A stretch of DNA of 64,000 nucleotides, from contig OY969916.1 of NCBI GenBank assembly GCA_963704535.1, forward strand, positions 5,890,001-5,954,000. The letters run 5' to 3'. This DNA comes from G963704535 sp963704535. GTDB lineage: Bacteria; Chloroflexota; Chloroflexia; Chloroflexales; Roseiflexaceae. The position numbers were made by a program, and so were the translations under genes. Shown here piece by piece: positions 1 to 8,663 of this stretch (position 1 is the stretch's first letter; each line of letters starts with the position of its first letter). The notes under the pieces were generated by a model, which saw only the letters and a program-made list of their open reading frames with translations, did no database searches and was not told where the DNA came from.

Positions 1-2
1 AC

Positions 3-1346
3 ACGATCGAGAGCTGCAAGGTTGAGCAGGCGGCCTATCTGGTAGGCAAGAGCTGCCTCCTGCGCTACCGTCTCTCGATTTATGACAAGGCCCGTGGGCA
101 AGACATTGCTGCGCTTGTGAACACGCGTGTCTTTCCCAACCAAGTCGCCTGCGCCGTCTACATGCGCGATCGGCTGGCGCCGCTGGCCGCGCTCATGCGC
201 GGTCGCGAGGAGGTCGTGCCACTCCTGATGCCGGTGACGATGCTTGAGCCACTAAACATGGTTGTGCATGTCTTTCCGATCGATGGGGAACTGCCGACTC
301 TCGTCGGCGCCACCGACCGCCGCCGCATGGCGGAAATCCTGAGCGAGGTGCTGGCTGACAACCAGGACACTGGCTTCGCCGTCAAGGACTGCCATATCGA
401 CGTCGTCGACTATGCGCGCCAGGGGCGCTGCACCTTGCGCTACCAGGTCGAAGGTCGGAGGCAAGACGCTGGCCAGATCGAGCGACGAACGGTCTACGGC
501 AAGGTCTTCGCCGACAATAGCGGCGTGCTGGCTGGCCAGGCGACCGCAGCACTGCGCGCGCACCTCTATAGCAACAGCGCCTACTGGTTCAGCGTCCCGC
601 AGATGCTCGGCTGGCGACCAGACCTCAAACTTGCGTTGTTCGAGGCAATTCCAGGTGAGCCGCTCCTTTCCGATGTCCTCAAGACACGTCTACGCGGTGA
701 GCCCGCGGTGCCGGGAGCATTGTCGCTGGAGGAGATGATCGATGTCTGCGCGCATATGGCCGCCGCCCTGCACACATCGAACATCAAGCTCGGCCATCGC
801 CATACCTTTGATAACGAGATCGCGGCACTGCGCCAGGAACTAGAGCCTGTTCAGCACATCACGCCTGAGCTTGGCGCGCAGATCGAGGAGTGGATCGAGC
901 GACTCCAGACCTACGCCGAGCAGTCTGACCCGATGGGGTGGTGCTTCAGCCACGGCAATTTCACCCACGGCCAGATCCTTTTCGATGGCCCGAATAGCGG
1001 CCTGATCGACTTCGATACGAGCTGCCAGGCCGAGCCGGCGCTTGATCTTGGGCAATTCATTGCCCACCTGCGGTTCGCCGGGCGGAAGGCCGAGCCGGCT
1101 ATCCCGCCCGCGCCCAGCACGCCCTTCGATCTCCTTGAGGAGCGGTTCTTGACGACCTACAGCGCGGCAATGGGCAATCGAATTGAGGGTATAGAGAGGC
1201 TGCGCGTTCGCATATCGATCTACGAGGTTGTCAGCACGCTGCGGCGGGTGCTGCGTAGTTGGCAGAAGATGAAGGGCGCTCGACTTACAAATGCCATCGC
1301 AGTCCTGGAGAAGGAAATAGCCTGTCTCCCACAGTTGGATTACTAG
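3..1346 (+). CDS. Phosphotransferase-fold (APH-like) protein, 5' end outside window, probable pseudokinase
   Basis: The frame is open from the left edge, and the residues before the first candidate start still look like this fold (GKSCLLRYRL, about nt 45-75), so the gene begins upstream. The C-lobe is that of aminoglycoside/choline-type phosphotransferases: a catalytic-loop segment SHGNFTHGQILF (from about nt 948), then GLIDFDTSCQAEPALDLGQF, where IDFD is the metal-binding strand. The loop reads HGN rather than HGD, so the catalytic base Asp is replaced by Asn. What is seen is the fold and this replacement; loss of activity is inferred. The gene is followed, after a hairpin repeat, by a second protein of the same fold in the same direction. 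The substrate cannot be told from the sequence. Confidence 0.8.
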   Translation, partial: TIESCKVEQAAYLVGKSCLLRYRLSIYDKARGQDIAALVNTRVFPNQVACAVYMRDRLAPLAALMRGREEVVPLLMPVTMLEPLNMVVHVFPIDGELPTLVGATDRRRMAEILSEVLADNQDTGFAVKDCHIDVVDYARQGRCTLRYQVEGRRQDAGQIERRTVYGKVFADNSGVLAGQATAALRAHLYSNSAYWFSVPQMLGWRPDLKLALFEAIPGEPLLSDVLKTRLRGEPAVPGALSLEEMIDVCAHMAAALHTSNIKLGHRHTFDNEIAALRQELEPVQHITPELGAQIEEWIERLQTYAEQSDPMGWCFSHGNFTHGQILFDGPNSGLIDFDTSCQAEPALDLGQFIAHLRFAGRKAEPAIPPAPSTPFDLLEERFLTTYSAAMGNRIEGIERLRVRISIYEVVSTLRRVLRSWQKMKGARLTNAIAVLEKEIACLPQLDY

Positions 1347-1442
1347 TGGTCCACCACAGTAGTTTTGCGGGGATGGTTTGGAGGGGGGTTGTCCCCCTCC
1401 AAGCCTCCTCCACACCGCAAAACCTGTGTGGTCAACCACTAG
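1345..1442. repeat. Palindromic repeat with GC-rich core between two paralogous genes
   Basis: Outer arms are imperfect inverted repeats starting AGTGGTCCACCAC and ending TGGTCAACCACT. The inner hairpin is GGAGGGGGGTT-GTCCCCCTCC. It starts on the stop codon of the upstream gene. It shares the architecture (variable outer arm, G-rich/C-rich core) of many other intergenic elements in this window. A similar outer arm sequence occurs near 63568. Confidence 0.7.
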
Positions 1443-1507
1443 GCTTGACACAGCGATGCTGCTGGAGCAGCAGTTGTGCAGGAGTACGTTCGTAAGGAGG
1501 ACCTGCC

Positions 1508-2983
1508 GTGTCCCTCGTGACGAAGAACCTGGAGCAAGCACAACACGCAGAAGTAGCGGATGGGCTATGGCAACTGGAAGCACTGCCGGACTGGTTGGTG
1601 GCGGCCACTCAGGCCGAGCACGTGATGGCGGCACTGGAGCGCCACATCCCCGAATTTGCCTCCGGAGCACTCCAGATCCGATGTTGTGAACTCGATCGCC
1701 TGCGGTTGAAGGGAAAACGCTGGGACGCCCTTTACGAACTGACCATCGACGGCCTCGACGGTCAGGAGCGTCGCAAGGTCGTCCTGGCGAGCATACTCAC
1801 GCCGCCACATATGGAACGGCCCGATCAGGAGTCAGTCGGCGTGTTTGGGACCGCAGAATGGCGCTGCTATCTTCCCGAGTTGCGGCTTGATCTGCACATG
1901 TCCTTCGCGGACGAGGCACTGGAGACGCTGCCAATTCTGACCGATGCGGAGCAGGCTCGTGAACTCCTGGAACAGGGCATCCGCGCTAATTCGCCGGCAT
2001 ACCGGGACATGCATATCAAAAGCGCCAAGCCGAAGGTGATGCGCTACAAGCCAGGCAGCCGCTGCACCGTCCTGTATCACCTTGAATACGACAACGAGCT
2101 GGGCGCCGCTCGGAACTGGCCTGAGCTGGTCGTCGCCAAGACCTACAGCCGCGATAAGGGTCAGAATGCCTACGAGAGCATGCGCAAGCTGTGGGCCTCT
2201 CCGCTGTCCCAAGGCACTACCGTATCGATCGCCGAGCCGCTGGCGTATATTCCAGAGCACAAGGTGCTCGTGCAGGGACCAGTACGCCAGGAACAGACGC
2301 TCAAAGATCTGGTGCGGTCGGCGCTGCGTGCCGATACGCCCGAAGCGATCGAGGAATTGCATCGGATGGTGCGTAAGACCGCCGCTGGGCTGGTTGCGCT
2401 GCACCATTCCGGCGCGCGCCACGGTGAGACCGTCACTTGGGAGGATGAGCTTGCGGAGATCTGTGAGGAGGTCGCGAAACTGAGCGTGGTCATCCCTTGG
2501 TTTACGGACGCAACGATGCCACTCCTAAGCCGCCTGGAGGCAGCGGCCACCGCGTACCCAGCCGAACCCGCGCTCCCAGCGCACCGGAGCTTCCGCCCAG
2601 CGCAGGTGCTGCTTCATCAGGGCGACATTGGCTTTATCGACTTCGATGGCTTCTGCCTGGCCGAGCCGGCGCTGGACATCGCGCTATTTCGCGCAACGAC
2701 CAAGGAACTCGGCATCAATACTTCGCCTTCCAGGGAGCAAAAGGAGTTCGCGTACGACAGCGAGGGGGCGCGCTTGGCTCGCTTGCACCAGCTTGACACA
2801 ATCTGCGAGATCTTCCTGTCGGAGTATGAGCGATTGGGGGCTGTGTCACGCGAGCGGGTGGGGTTGTGGGAGGCGCTGGACCTGCTGACGGTCGTGCTTC
2901 GCTGCTGGACGAAGGTTAAACCACATCAACTAGGCCACGCTATGCTGTTGCTGGAGTCACACCTGCACAGCATGGGGCTATAA
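1508..2983 (+). CDS. Phosphotransferase-fold (APH-like) protein, probable pseudokinase
   Basis: 491 aa. GTG start chosen because AAGGAGG lies at 1494-1500, seven bases upstream. The N-lobe includes KPKVMRYKPGSRCTVLYHL and ELVVAKTYS (candidate ATP-binding Lys). The C-lobe has the loop HRSFRPAQVLLHQ at about residues 359-371 and IDFDGFCLAEPALDI at about 377-391. In active family members the loop reads HGD; here it is HRS, so the catalytic Asp is Ser and the Gly is Arg, while the IDFD metal site remains. This makes it a probable pseudokinase or a nucleotide/sugar-binding protein (inference). It is a paralogue of the upstream truncated gene, and the two probably act together. Confidence 0.8.
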   Translation: MSLVTKNLEQAQHAEVADGLWQLEALPDWLVAATQAEHVMAALERHIPEFASGALQIRCCELDRLRLKGKRWDALYELTIDGLDGQERRKVVLASILTPPHMERPDQESVGVFGTAEWRCYLPELRLDLHMSFADEALETLPILTDAEQARELLEQGIRANSPAYRDMHIKSAKPKVMRYKPGSRCTVLYHLEYDNELGAARNWPELVVAKTYSRDKGQNAYESMRKLWASPLSQGTTVSIAEPLAYIPEHKVLVQGPVRQEQTLKDLVRSALRADTPEAIEELHRMVRKTAAGLVALHHSGARHGETVTWEDELAEICEEVAKLSVVIPWFTDATMPLLSRLEAAATAYPAEPALPAHRSFRPAQVLLHQGDIGFIDFDGFCLAEPALDIALFRATTKELGINTSPSREQKEFAYDSEGARLARLHQLDTICEIFLSEYERLGAVSRERVGLWEALDLLTVVLRCWTKVKPHQLGHAMLLLESHLHSMGL

Positions 2984-3141
2984 TGAGCGGAAGTAGCAGC
3001 CCACGCTCACCGCGAAACGGGCGCGTGGGCCGCGCTGATTCAGTTGATCGGGCTGCGCTTTACATCCCCTGATCACCTCCTCGCCCACCCGATCCGCAGC
3101 ACCGGCCAATCACCACTGCCGAGAGGGCATAGCCCAGAGCG

Positions 3142-3702
3142 ATGAAGCACCTGCTTGACGACCAGTCCTGCGCCCGCTGCCCGGCGCTCGTCGCCAGCCG
3201 GCGGCGGATCGTCCATGGCTACGGCGACCCGGCCGCAGCGATCGTGTTTGTCGGCGAGGCGCCCGGCCGGCACGGTGCCGATCGCACCGGCATCCCGTTT
3301 AGCGGCGACAAGTCCGGCCGGGCACTCCAGCGAATCCTGGCCGCGCTGGGGTTGGCCGAAGCGGGCGAGCCGGAGCCGCGCCTGCGCTGCTTCGTGACCA
3401 ATGTCGTCCGCTGCTGCCCGCCCGCCAACCGCACGCCCACACCGGGCGAGGTGGCGAATTGCGCGTCGTTCCTGACCACTGAGTTGGGAGCGCTCACCCC
3501 CCAGATCATCGTGCCGGTGGGCCGGTTGGCGCTGCGGGCGATCGGGCTGCGCTACCTGGGCTACGACCCCGGCCCGATCCGACCGCTTCACGCGGCACCG
3601 CTGCGCGCCGGCGCCCGTGTGATCCTCCCGCTTGCCCACCCATCGCGTATCTCGCGGGCGCAGGTCGAGACATTCGTCGCGGCGATGCGCCAGGTGAGTT
3701 GA
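3142..3702 (+). CDS. Uracil-DNA glycosylase, family 4/5 type
   Basis: 186 aa. Removes uracil from DNA to start base-excision repair in the cytoplasm. Motif 1 reads FVGEAPGRHGADRTGIPFSG (residues 36-55): the GEAPG start is family 4-like, whereas HGADRTG followed by FSGDKSG resembles family 5 (UDGb). Cys10, Cys13, Cys92 and Cys107 fit the four [4Fe-4S] ligands of these families. Motif 3 is LAHPSRIS near residue 160. The length is normal for thermophile-type UDGs. The gene stands alone between a phosphotransferase and a WecA-like gene. I am sure of the superfamily, less so of the subfamily. Confidence 0.9.
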   Translation: MKHLLDDQSCARCPALVASRRRIVHGYGDPAAAIVFVGEAPGRHGADRTGIPFSGDKSGRALQRILAALGLAEAGEPEPRLRCFVTNVVRCCPPANRTPTPGEVANCASFLTTELGALTPQIIVPVGRLALRAIGLRYLGYDPGPIRPLHAAPLRAGARVILPLAHPSRISRAQVETFVAAMRQVS

Positions 3703-3769
3703 CGCCCCTGCTTCCACGTGCTACCATCCCCGGCAGGTTTGCAGGCGCAATGCGACCATAGGGCAGGTG

Positions 3770-4795
3770 ATGACTCAAATTCTCTTAATTTTCCTGACGG
3801 CGCTGACCTTCTCGGCGCTCGCCACACCGGTGGTGCGGCGGCTGGCGCTACACGCCGGCGTGGTGGACGCGCCGAGCGCGCGTAAGATCCACGCCGCGCC
3901 GGTGCCTCTGCTGGGCGGCGCAGCGATCTACGCGGCCTTTGTGATCGCGCTGATCGTGCTTGGCGACCGCGCCTACATTCGTGAGTTGGTCGGCATCTTG
4001 CTCGGCGCGACGCTCGTCTCGCTGTTCGGCCTGGCCGACGATCACTGGGGCTTGCACGCCTATCTGAAGCTGGGTGGGCAACTGCTGGCGGGGGCGGTGA
4101 TGATCTTCCTGGGCGGGACGCATGTGTACCTGTTCCCGAATCACCCCTGGCTGGACTGGACGATCACGTTGATCTGGGTCGTCGGTATCACCAATGCTTT
4201 TAACCTGCTCGACAACATGGATGGCCTTTCGGGCGGGGTCGCCACAGTCGCGGCGTCGTTCTTTCTACTGCTTGCGGCCCTGAGCGGCCAATACCTGGTC
4301 GGGCCGATGGCGGCGGCGCTGATCGGCGCCTGCATCGGCTTTCTGCGCTACAACCTCAACCCGGCGACGATCTTCATGGGCGACACCGGCAGCCTGTTCC
4401 TGGGGTTTCTGCTGGCGGCGCTGGGGATCAAGCTTGAATTTCCCGCCAACCTCCCCTGGATCACCTTGCTGGTGCCGGTGTGCGTGCTGGCGCTGCCGAT
4501 CTTCGACACCACCCTGGTCAGCGTGTCGCGGCTGCGGCGCGGCCTCAACCCGCTCACGGCGGCCGGCACCGATCACCTCTCGCACCGGCTAGTCGCGCTG
4601 GGGCTGACCCGCCGCGAGGCGGTGCTGGTCTGCTATCTGATCGGCGGGGTATGCGGTATGTTCGCCGTCTATGTCGCCCAATCGCGCTTCCCCGACGGCT
4701 ACATCGCCGCCGCGTTTCTGTTGCTGTGCGGGATCGGCGGGATCATCTGGCTGGAACGACGCTGCCCTGGAGGGAAACTGCGACAGCGGCTGTAG
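3770..4795 (+). CDS. Glycosyltransferase family 4, undecaprenyl-phosphate sugar-1-phosphate transferase (WecA/TagO/MraY superfamily)
   Basis: 341 aa with about ten hydrophobic segments. It transfers a HexNAc-1-phosphate from a UDP-sugar to the lipid carrier in the membrane, the first step of surface polysaccharide or wall-linked glycan synthesis. Diagnostic motifs: Asp90-Asp91 in GLADDHWGL, NAFNLLDNMDGL at 142-153, FMGDTGS at about 203-209, and the HLSHR metal/UDP loop at 269-273. The HxSHR form fits WecA/TagO rather than MraY. The start is either the ATG at 3770 or the GTG directly before it. No other polysaccharide genes are adjacent, so the exact sugar is unknown. Confidence 0.92.
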   Translation: MTQILLIFLTALTFSALATPVVRRLALHAGVVDAPSARKIHAAPVPLLGGAAIYAAFVIALIVLGDRAYIRELVGILLGATLVSLFGLADDHWGLHAYLKLGGQLLAGAVMIFLGGTHVYLFPNHPWLDWTITLIWVVGITNAFNLLDNMDGLSGGVATVAASFFLLLAALSGQYLVGPMAAALIGACIGFLRYNLNPATIFMGDTGSLFLGFLLAALGIKLEFPANLPWITLLVPVCVLALPIFDTTLVSVSRLRRGLNPLTAAGTDHLSHRLVALGLTRREAVLVCYLIGGVCGMFAVYVAQSRFPDGYIAAAFLLLCGIGGIIWLERRCPGGKLRQRL

Positions 4796-4800
4796 GAGTC

Positions 4801-4864
4801 CGTGTTGCGTGTTACGTGTTGCGTGTTGCGTCGTGCTGACTCACACAACACGCAACACGTAACA
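4801..4864. repeat. Heptamer-arm hairpin, family 1 (CGTGTTG)
   Basis: The left arm is a run of seven-base units CGTGTTG/CGTGTTA; the right arm is the inverse CAACACG/TAACACG. It lies between the convergent WecA-like and MFS genes. Related copies are at about 20271-20337 and 29281-29337. Confidence 0.85.
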
Positions 4865-4898
4865 CCCACGCCGAGATAGTTTATTTTTCGAGAATCCC

Positions 4899-6149
4899 TT
4901 ACGCTTTGCTGGCCGACAGCCGCAACCGCGACAGCTCCTGCCCGCCCAACACCAGCAATGGGAGCAGCGCGAGCGCCGCGCCAGTCATGCCAAGCGCGCT
5001 ATACCCAAACCACGCGCGAATCAACCCGCTGCCTAAGCTGCTGGCCGCCGACGCCAGGTTCACGATCAGCTCGTTGCTGCCCTGGATCTGCGCGCGCTCG
5101 GAAGGAGCGAGCACATCCGAGAGCAGCGACGACCCGGCGATGTAGCACAAGTTCCAGCCCAGGCCGACCAGGAAGAGCGCCAGCGCCAGCCACCAGGTCG
5201 CCAGTGACATCGGCGCCAGCAGGCCGCCGCAGATCAGCAGCGCCGCGCCGGCCCCGATCGCAGCCTTACGCCCCAACCGATCGATCAGTGCGCCATTCAC
5301 CATCGAGAGGCCGAACATCCCCAACGTGTGGGCCATCATCACGACCCCGATATCATCGAGGCCGTGGTTATGGCTGTGCATGTGCAGCGACGTCATCGAC
5401 ATAATCAGCACCATCACCACCTGGCCCACGACCATGGCGGCCAGGGCCAGGCGCGCCTCCGGCAGGCGCATAATCTGTCGCAGCGACCGGGCCGGGACGG
5501 CAGCCAGGCGCGCCTCCGGGCTGGCGGCGGCGAGCGCGCGGCCGATGTCGCGCGGGTCGGGCCACAGCAGCACGGCGAGCAGCGCACCGGCGAGGGCGAA
5601 GAGCAGCGCGCCGCTCCACATGGGACCGGCCAGCGGCTCGACGCCGAAACCGCCGAGGATGTTACCGCTTGGCGCAACCAGCGCCGGCCCGGCAATCGCG
5701 CCGACCGTCCCGGCGAAGACCACCGTGCTGATCGCTTTGGCGCGCCGATCGGGGAGCTGCGCGTCGGCGGCGGCGTAGCGGCTCTGGTCGACGGCGCCGC
5801 GCGCGGCGCCGATCAGCAGCAGCCCCAGCAGGAACAGCGGGAAGAGATGGGCCACGATCGCCACGCCGCCGACGATCATGCCGACCATGCCGACGAAGAA
5901 GCCCGCCGCGAGCCCCAAGCGCCGGCCGATCCGCTCCATCGCCCGGCCGGCCGGCTGGGCCGTGCTCGCGGCGCCCAACAGCAGCAGCATGCCGGGCAGC
6001 CCGGCCAGACCATCGCGCCCGCTCAATGCGACGGCGGCGATCGGGTTGACGGTCGCGTTGGCGATCAGCGCGGCCGATCCAAGGCTCTGGCTGATGAAGA
6101 GGGTGGTAATAATCCGGCGGGCCGCGCTGGGAGAGTAGGTGATGCTCAT
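4899..6149 (-). CDS. MFS transporter (drug/metabolite exporter type)
   Basis: 416 aa with about twelve hydrophobic helices and a short basic loop between halves. The region after TM2 reads GRAMERIGRRLGLAAG, a recognisable MFS loop 2-3 motif (G-x3-D/E-RxGRR), and the second half repeats it as GALIDRLGRKAAIGAG. A His-rich loop HMHSHNHG lies before TM8. The protein probably exports small molecules by proton antiport in the inner membrane; the substrate cannot be deduced. It is transcribed convergently with the WecA-like gene, and its 5' end faces a hairpin-rich gap. Confidence 0.85.
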   Translation of the reverse strand: MSITYSPSAARRIITTLFISQSLGSAALIANATVNPIAAVALSGRDGLAGLPGMLLLLGAASTAQPAGRAMERIGRRLGLAAGFFVGMVGMIVGGVAIVAHLFPLFLLGLLLIGAARGAVDQSRYAAADAQLPDRRAKAISTVVFAGTVGAIAGPALVAPSGNILGGFGVEPLAGPMWSGALLFALAGALLAVLLWPDPRDIGRALAAASPEARLAAVPARSLRQIMRLPEARLALAAMVVGQVVMVLIMSMTSLHMHSHNHGLDDIGVVMMAHTLGMFGLSMVNGALIDRLGRKAAIGAGAALLICGGLLAPMSLATWWLALALFLVGLGWNLCYIAGSSLLSDVLAPSERAQIQGSNELIVNLASAASSLGSGLIRAWFGYSALGMTGAALALLPLLVLGGQELSRLRLSASKA

Positions 6150-6178
6150 ATTGTTTGTAGATCAGTCGTAGGGGCTAA

Positions 6179-6225
6179 GCAGTTGCACCTATCGATCAAC
6201 GCACGTTGTCGATAGGTGCAACTGC
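6179..6225. repeat. Long near-perfect hairpin
   Basis: GCAGTTGCACCTATCGA (6179-6195) pairs with TCGATAGGTGCAACTGC (6209-6225), and the inner CAACG/CGTTG extends the stem to about 22 bp with one bulge. There is no T tract, so it may be a repeat element or a transcription stop between the SH3 and MFS genes. Confidence 0.7.
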
Positions 6226-6233
6226 TTCGCCTT

Positions 6234-6352
6234 TTGCCTGCGGCAGCAAGGTACTTCAGCCATTTCTTACCGACGATTTTGGCCCGGCCGGGCCAAAATC
6301 GTCGGTAAAAGGAAGAAAAAGTACCTCTCTGCCGAAGGCTGAAACCACGCTT
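6234..6352. repeat. Dispersed hairpin family 3 (CCCGGCCGGG centre), copy 1
   Basis: Centre is CGATTTTGGCCC-GG-CCGGGCCAAAATCG, with outer parts GCCTGCGGCAGCAAGGTAC and GTACCTCTCTGCCGAAGGCT. The same layout recurs at 8553-8663 and, inverted, at 21674-21806. The arms differ in sequence but pair within each copy, so compensatory change is visible. Confidence 0.85.
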
Positions 6353-6395
6353 GGGACCTGACCGCGTAAGTCCTGTTAGTTGAGAAGTATGGATC

Positions 6396-7073
6396 CTAAT
6401 CCGGCTGCGTTCGTAGATCCTCGCCGGCAACCCAGCCCTCGCGGTTGTCGGTCGTGCGGATGTGCCACCAGGCGTGACCATCGGCTTGCTGTGGGCCTTC
6501 CAGCAAGGTCATCTGGGTACCTGGCGTCAGGCGATCGAGGATCTGGCCTTCCAGGCTGGGGCCGGAGCGTAGCCGCAGCGGCAGGCCACCGGCCCGCGTG
6601 ACCCACGCCGAGGCTCCGACGGCCAGACCGCCGGCGCCGACGGCCTTGGACTGGCCTGAGGCCTGCGGCGCCGCGCCCTGCTTCGACAGGCCGCCGGCCG
6701 GCGGGGGCGCCTGGGGCGTGGCGCCCTGCTTCGAGTGCAGTTCGGTCACCTGGCGCTGGAGCGCCTGCACCTGCGCCTGGGCCTCCTTGAGCTTGGCGGC
6801 GTCGGCAGTTGTCTGCGACGAGTTCTGCGACTGCAACTGGGTGAGCTGGCGCTGGAGCGCCTGAGCCTGCGTCTGGGCCTCCTTGAGCTTGGCAGCGTCG
6901 GCGGTTGTCTGCGCCGAGTTCTGCGACTGCGCCTTCTGCAAGTTCTCGAGTTGCGTGTTTTTCTCGTTCACTTGCTTCTGAAGCGCGACAATCTGGTCGC
7001 TCAACTTCTGCGCGCCTTCGACTAGGTTCTTGATTTTCTCTTCATCATCGCGATTACCGAAAAGAGGTGACAT
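6396..7073 (-). CDS. Coiled-coil protein with C-terminal SH3-like domain
   Basis: 225 aa, no signal peptide. Residues 10-105 are a heptad-rich coiled coil with an internal duplication (SSQTTADAAKLKEAQAQVQ repeated as SAQTTADAAKLKEAQTQAQ). After a Pro/Gly/Gln linker, residues about 155-220 form a bacterial SH3 domain (LRLRSGPSLEGQILDRL, TQMTLLEG, HAWWHIRT, REGWVAGEDL). SH3b domains bind peptidoglycan or peptides in many envelope proteins. A strong AAGGAGG precedes the ATG. The next gene upstream also ends in an SH3 domain, and the two may share a cell-envelope task (inference). Confidence 0.8.
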   Translation of the reverse strand: MSPLFGNRDDEEKIKNLVEGAQKLSDQIVALQKQVNEKNTQLENLQKAQSQNSAQTTADAAKLKEAQTQAQALQRQLTQLQSQNSSQTTADAAKLKEAQAQVQALQRQVTELHSKQGATPQAPPPAGGLSKQGAAPQASGQSKAVGAGGLAVGASAWVTRAGGLPLRLRSGPSLEGQILDRLTPGTQMTLLEGPQQADGHAWWHIRTTDNREGWVAGEDLRTQPD

Positions 7074-7102
7074 AGACCGTCCTCCTTATAGCTAGACTTC
7101 CA

Positions 7103-7122
7103 TGCGTTGCGCATACAACGCA
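7103..7122. promoter_or_regulatory. Inverted repeat upstream of the coiled-coil/SH3 gene
   Basis: TGCGTTG (7103-7109) and CAACGCA (7116-7122) form an inverted repeat with a six-base spacer about 30 bases before the start codon. It overlaps the likely leader or promoter. A similar TGCGTCA/TGACGCA pair flanks the phasin promoter, so a shared regulator is possible but unproven. Confidence 0.4.
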
Positions 7123-7247
7123 CTATAACATGTGGGAAGGGTTATTCTTGAGGAACTGCCCTCTCACGCTTTCCCTTTTTTAGATCGGCGACAGCACCTC
7201 TATACTACAGCAAACTGTATGCCAGACGGTTGCCAATTGGGCATGGT

Positions 7248-7853
7248 TCAACCATCGACCGGCTGCAACCAGCTCACACCCTCCTTGGACTGCTGGGCGC
7301 TCCAGCCGGCGCCGCTCTCGCCTTCGAGGCGCCACCAGGTATAACCATCGGCCTCGACCGGCCCCTCGACAATGCGCACGCGCTCGCCCTCCCTGAATCC
7401 GGCAACCGCAGGTGAGTTGATGCCCGGCTCCTTGCGGCTACGGAGCGGAGCGCCCTCGGTATTGGCCACCAGCGCCGCACCGCCGATGTGCAGCACAAGT
7501 GGCATCGGCGAGGGGATGATTGTAGCGGTGGGAAAGATCGGGGTTCGCACCGGCGACGGGGTGCTCGCGACAGCGGTCGAGGCGGTCGCCGTGTTCCCCG
7601 CCGACGTCACCGGCTGCGCCCGTGATCGCAGCACCGCGAAGGCACCGAAGCCAAGCGCGAAGATCAACGCTGCGGCCAGCAGCACCCGGCTGCGGCCCAA
7701 GCGCGCGCCGGGCCAGAGCCCCGGCCGCCGCAAGCGGCGGCGCGCCCGGTCGTAGCCACGCCGGTAGTGGTAGTAGTGCTGGTAATAAAAAGGGTGCAGC
7801 TCGCCCCGATCGGCATCGGCGACACCTCGTTCATACATCTCCTCGGTATCCAT
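7248..7853 (-). CDS. Single-pass membrane protein with extracytoplasmic SH3-like domain
   Basis: 201 aa from the ATG at 7853, which has GAGGTGG just upstream; a longer frame upstream lacks a site. Order: acidic/aromatic N-terminus (MDTEEMYERGVADADRG), a Tyr/His/Arg-rich stretch, one transmembrane helix (VLLAAALIFALGFGAFAVL, about residues 56-74), a low-complexity Thr/Pro spacer, then an SH3b domain (APLRSRKEPGINSPAVAGF, ERVRIVEGPVEADGYTWW). The C-terminal WW-containing strand matches that of the neighbouring SH3 protein. Probably tethered to the cell surface. Confidence 0.75.
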   Translation of the reverse strand: MDTEEMYERGVADADRGELHPFYYQHYYHYRRGYDRARRRLRRPGLWPGARLGRSRVLLAAALIFALGFGAFAVLRSRAQPVTSAGNTATASTAVASTPSPVRTPIFPTATIIPSPMPLVLHIGGAALVANTEGAPLRSRKEPGINSPAVAGFREGERVRIVEGPVEADGYTWWRLEGESGAGWSAQQSKEGVSWLQPVDG

Positions 7854-7913
7854 GTCCCACCTCGGACAGCCTTGATGGAGCGATGCCATGCGACCCACGG
7901 CCACACCAGGGCG

Positions 7914-8348
7914 CTATTTGACAATCAGATCATCGCGACCAAGATCACGGAGAATGCGTGGGTACATGTCGTACATCGGCTCGACGGCGGGCAGCAGCTT
8001 GAGGATTTTTGGAATCGGCCCTTTAGCGACGATCTGGCGGCGGGCCAGCGCAGTCATTAGGTTGACTTTGCCATGCCAGAATTGGTGCGCGATGTCGGCC
8101 TTCATGCTCATCTCGATATTCGGCTTCAGGCCGGTGTCATCGCCCCACAACACGTCGAAGAAGGCACCCTCCTGGGTTGGCGGCTTGGAGGCGTCGATCG
8201 TCACAGTGGCGTGCGGCTCCTCGTAGCGGAACTGGATGACCAGGTGGGAGTCTTTGATCTTGGGAGCGACACGCGCATCGCGCTTGGCGTCGTCATACAG
8301 CCGCCCGATGTATGTAAACAGTTCATCATAGCTCTTGAAGACTGCCAT
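7914..8348 (-). CDS. SCP2 sterol-binding-fold domain protein
   Basis: 144 aa. Start set at 8348, where AAGGAGG precedes the ATG; the frame continues upstream without a site. The sequence LVIQFRYEEPHATVTIDASK, TGLKPNIEMSMKADIAHQFWHGKVNLMTALARRQIVAKGPIPKILKLLP matches the SCP2 fold, with the typical D-x-x-x-x-F-x-G-K-x-N segment and an apolar C-terminal helix. Such proteins bind lipids or acyl-CoA. It is divergent from the phasin gene, which fits a link to storage lipid or fatty-acid metabolism (inference). Confidence 0.8.
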   Translation of the reverse strand: MAVFKSYDELFTYIGRLYDDAKRDARVAPKIKDSHLVIQFRYEEPHATVTIDASKPPTQEGAFFDVLWGDDTGLKPNIEMSMKADIAHQFWHGKVNLMTALARRQIVAKGPIPKILKLLPAVEPMYDMYPRILRDLGRDDLIVK

Positions 8349-8447
8349 GACCACTATCCTCCTTGATATCTGCGAGCCGGTACGGGCTAGGGGATTATAC
8401 GGCGAACAGCAGTAGATCGTCAACAGCTATCGCCGCGATCTCAGCGC

Positions 8448-8499
8448 TTGACTTGCATGACGCACTGTGTTATACTCGCCATATAACGCATTGCGTCAT
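8448..8499 (+). promoter_or_regulatory. Sigma-70-like promoter overlapped by an inverted repeat
   Basis: TTGACT (8448-8453), 17-base spacer, TATACT (8471-8476). ATGACGCA at 8457-8464 and TGCGTCAT at 8492-8499 are perfect inverted arms that bracket the -10 box, and an inner GTTAT/ATAAC pair sits at the centre. This looks like a repressible promoter reading towards the phasin gene 245 bases downstream. Confidence 0.6.
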
Positions 8500-8552
8500 A
8501 TGGCAAAAAAGTGTTAGTAACAGGAGTTACGCGGTGACGCCCACAACGCCGC

Positions 8553-8663
8553 TCTTGCCTGCGGCAGCAAGGTACTTCACCCATTTTTTCTGGTCGATTT
8601 TTGCCCGGTCGGGCAAAAATCGACCAGAAAAGGAAGAAAAGTACCGCTCTGCCGAAGGCTAAG
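8553..8663. repeat. Dispersed hairpin family 3, copy 2
   Basis: Centre CGATTTTTGCCC-GGTC-GGGCAAAAATCG, flanked by TGCGGCAGCAAGGTACTTC and GTACCGCTCTGCCGAAGGCT. It sits between the promoter and the ribosome binding site of the phasin gene, so it would be part of the leader RNA. Confidence 0.85.

Noticed and set aside
5328..6215. 295-residue frame antisense to the MFS gene
   Set aside because: His/Arg/Gln-rich shadow opposite a clear twelve-helix transporter.
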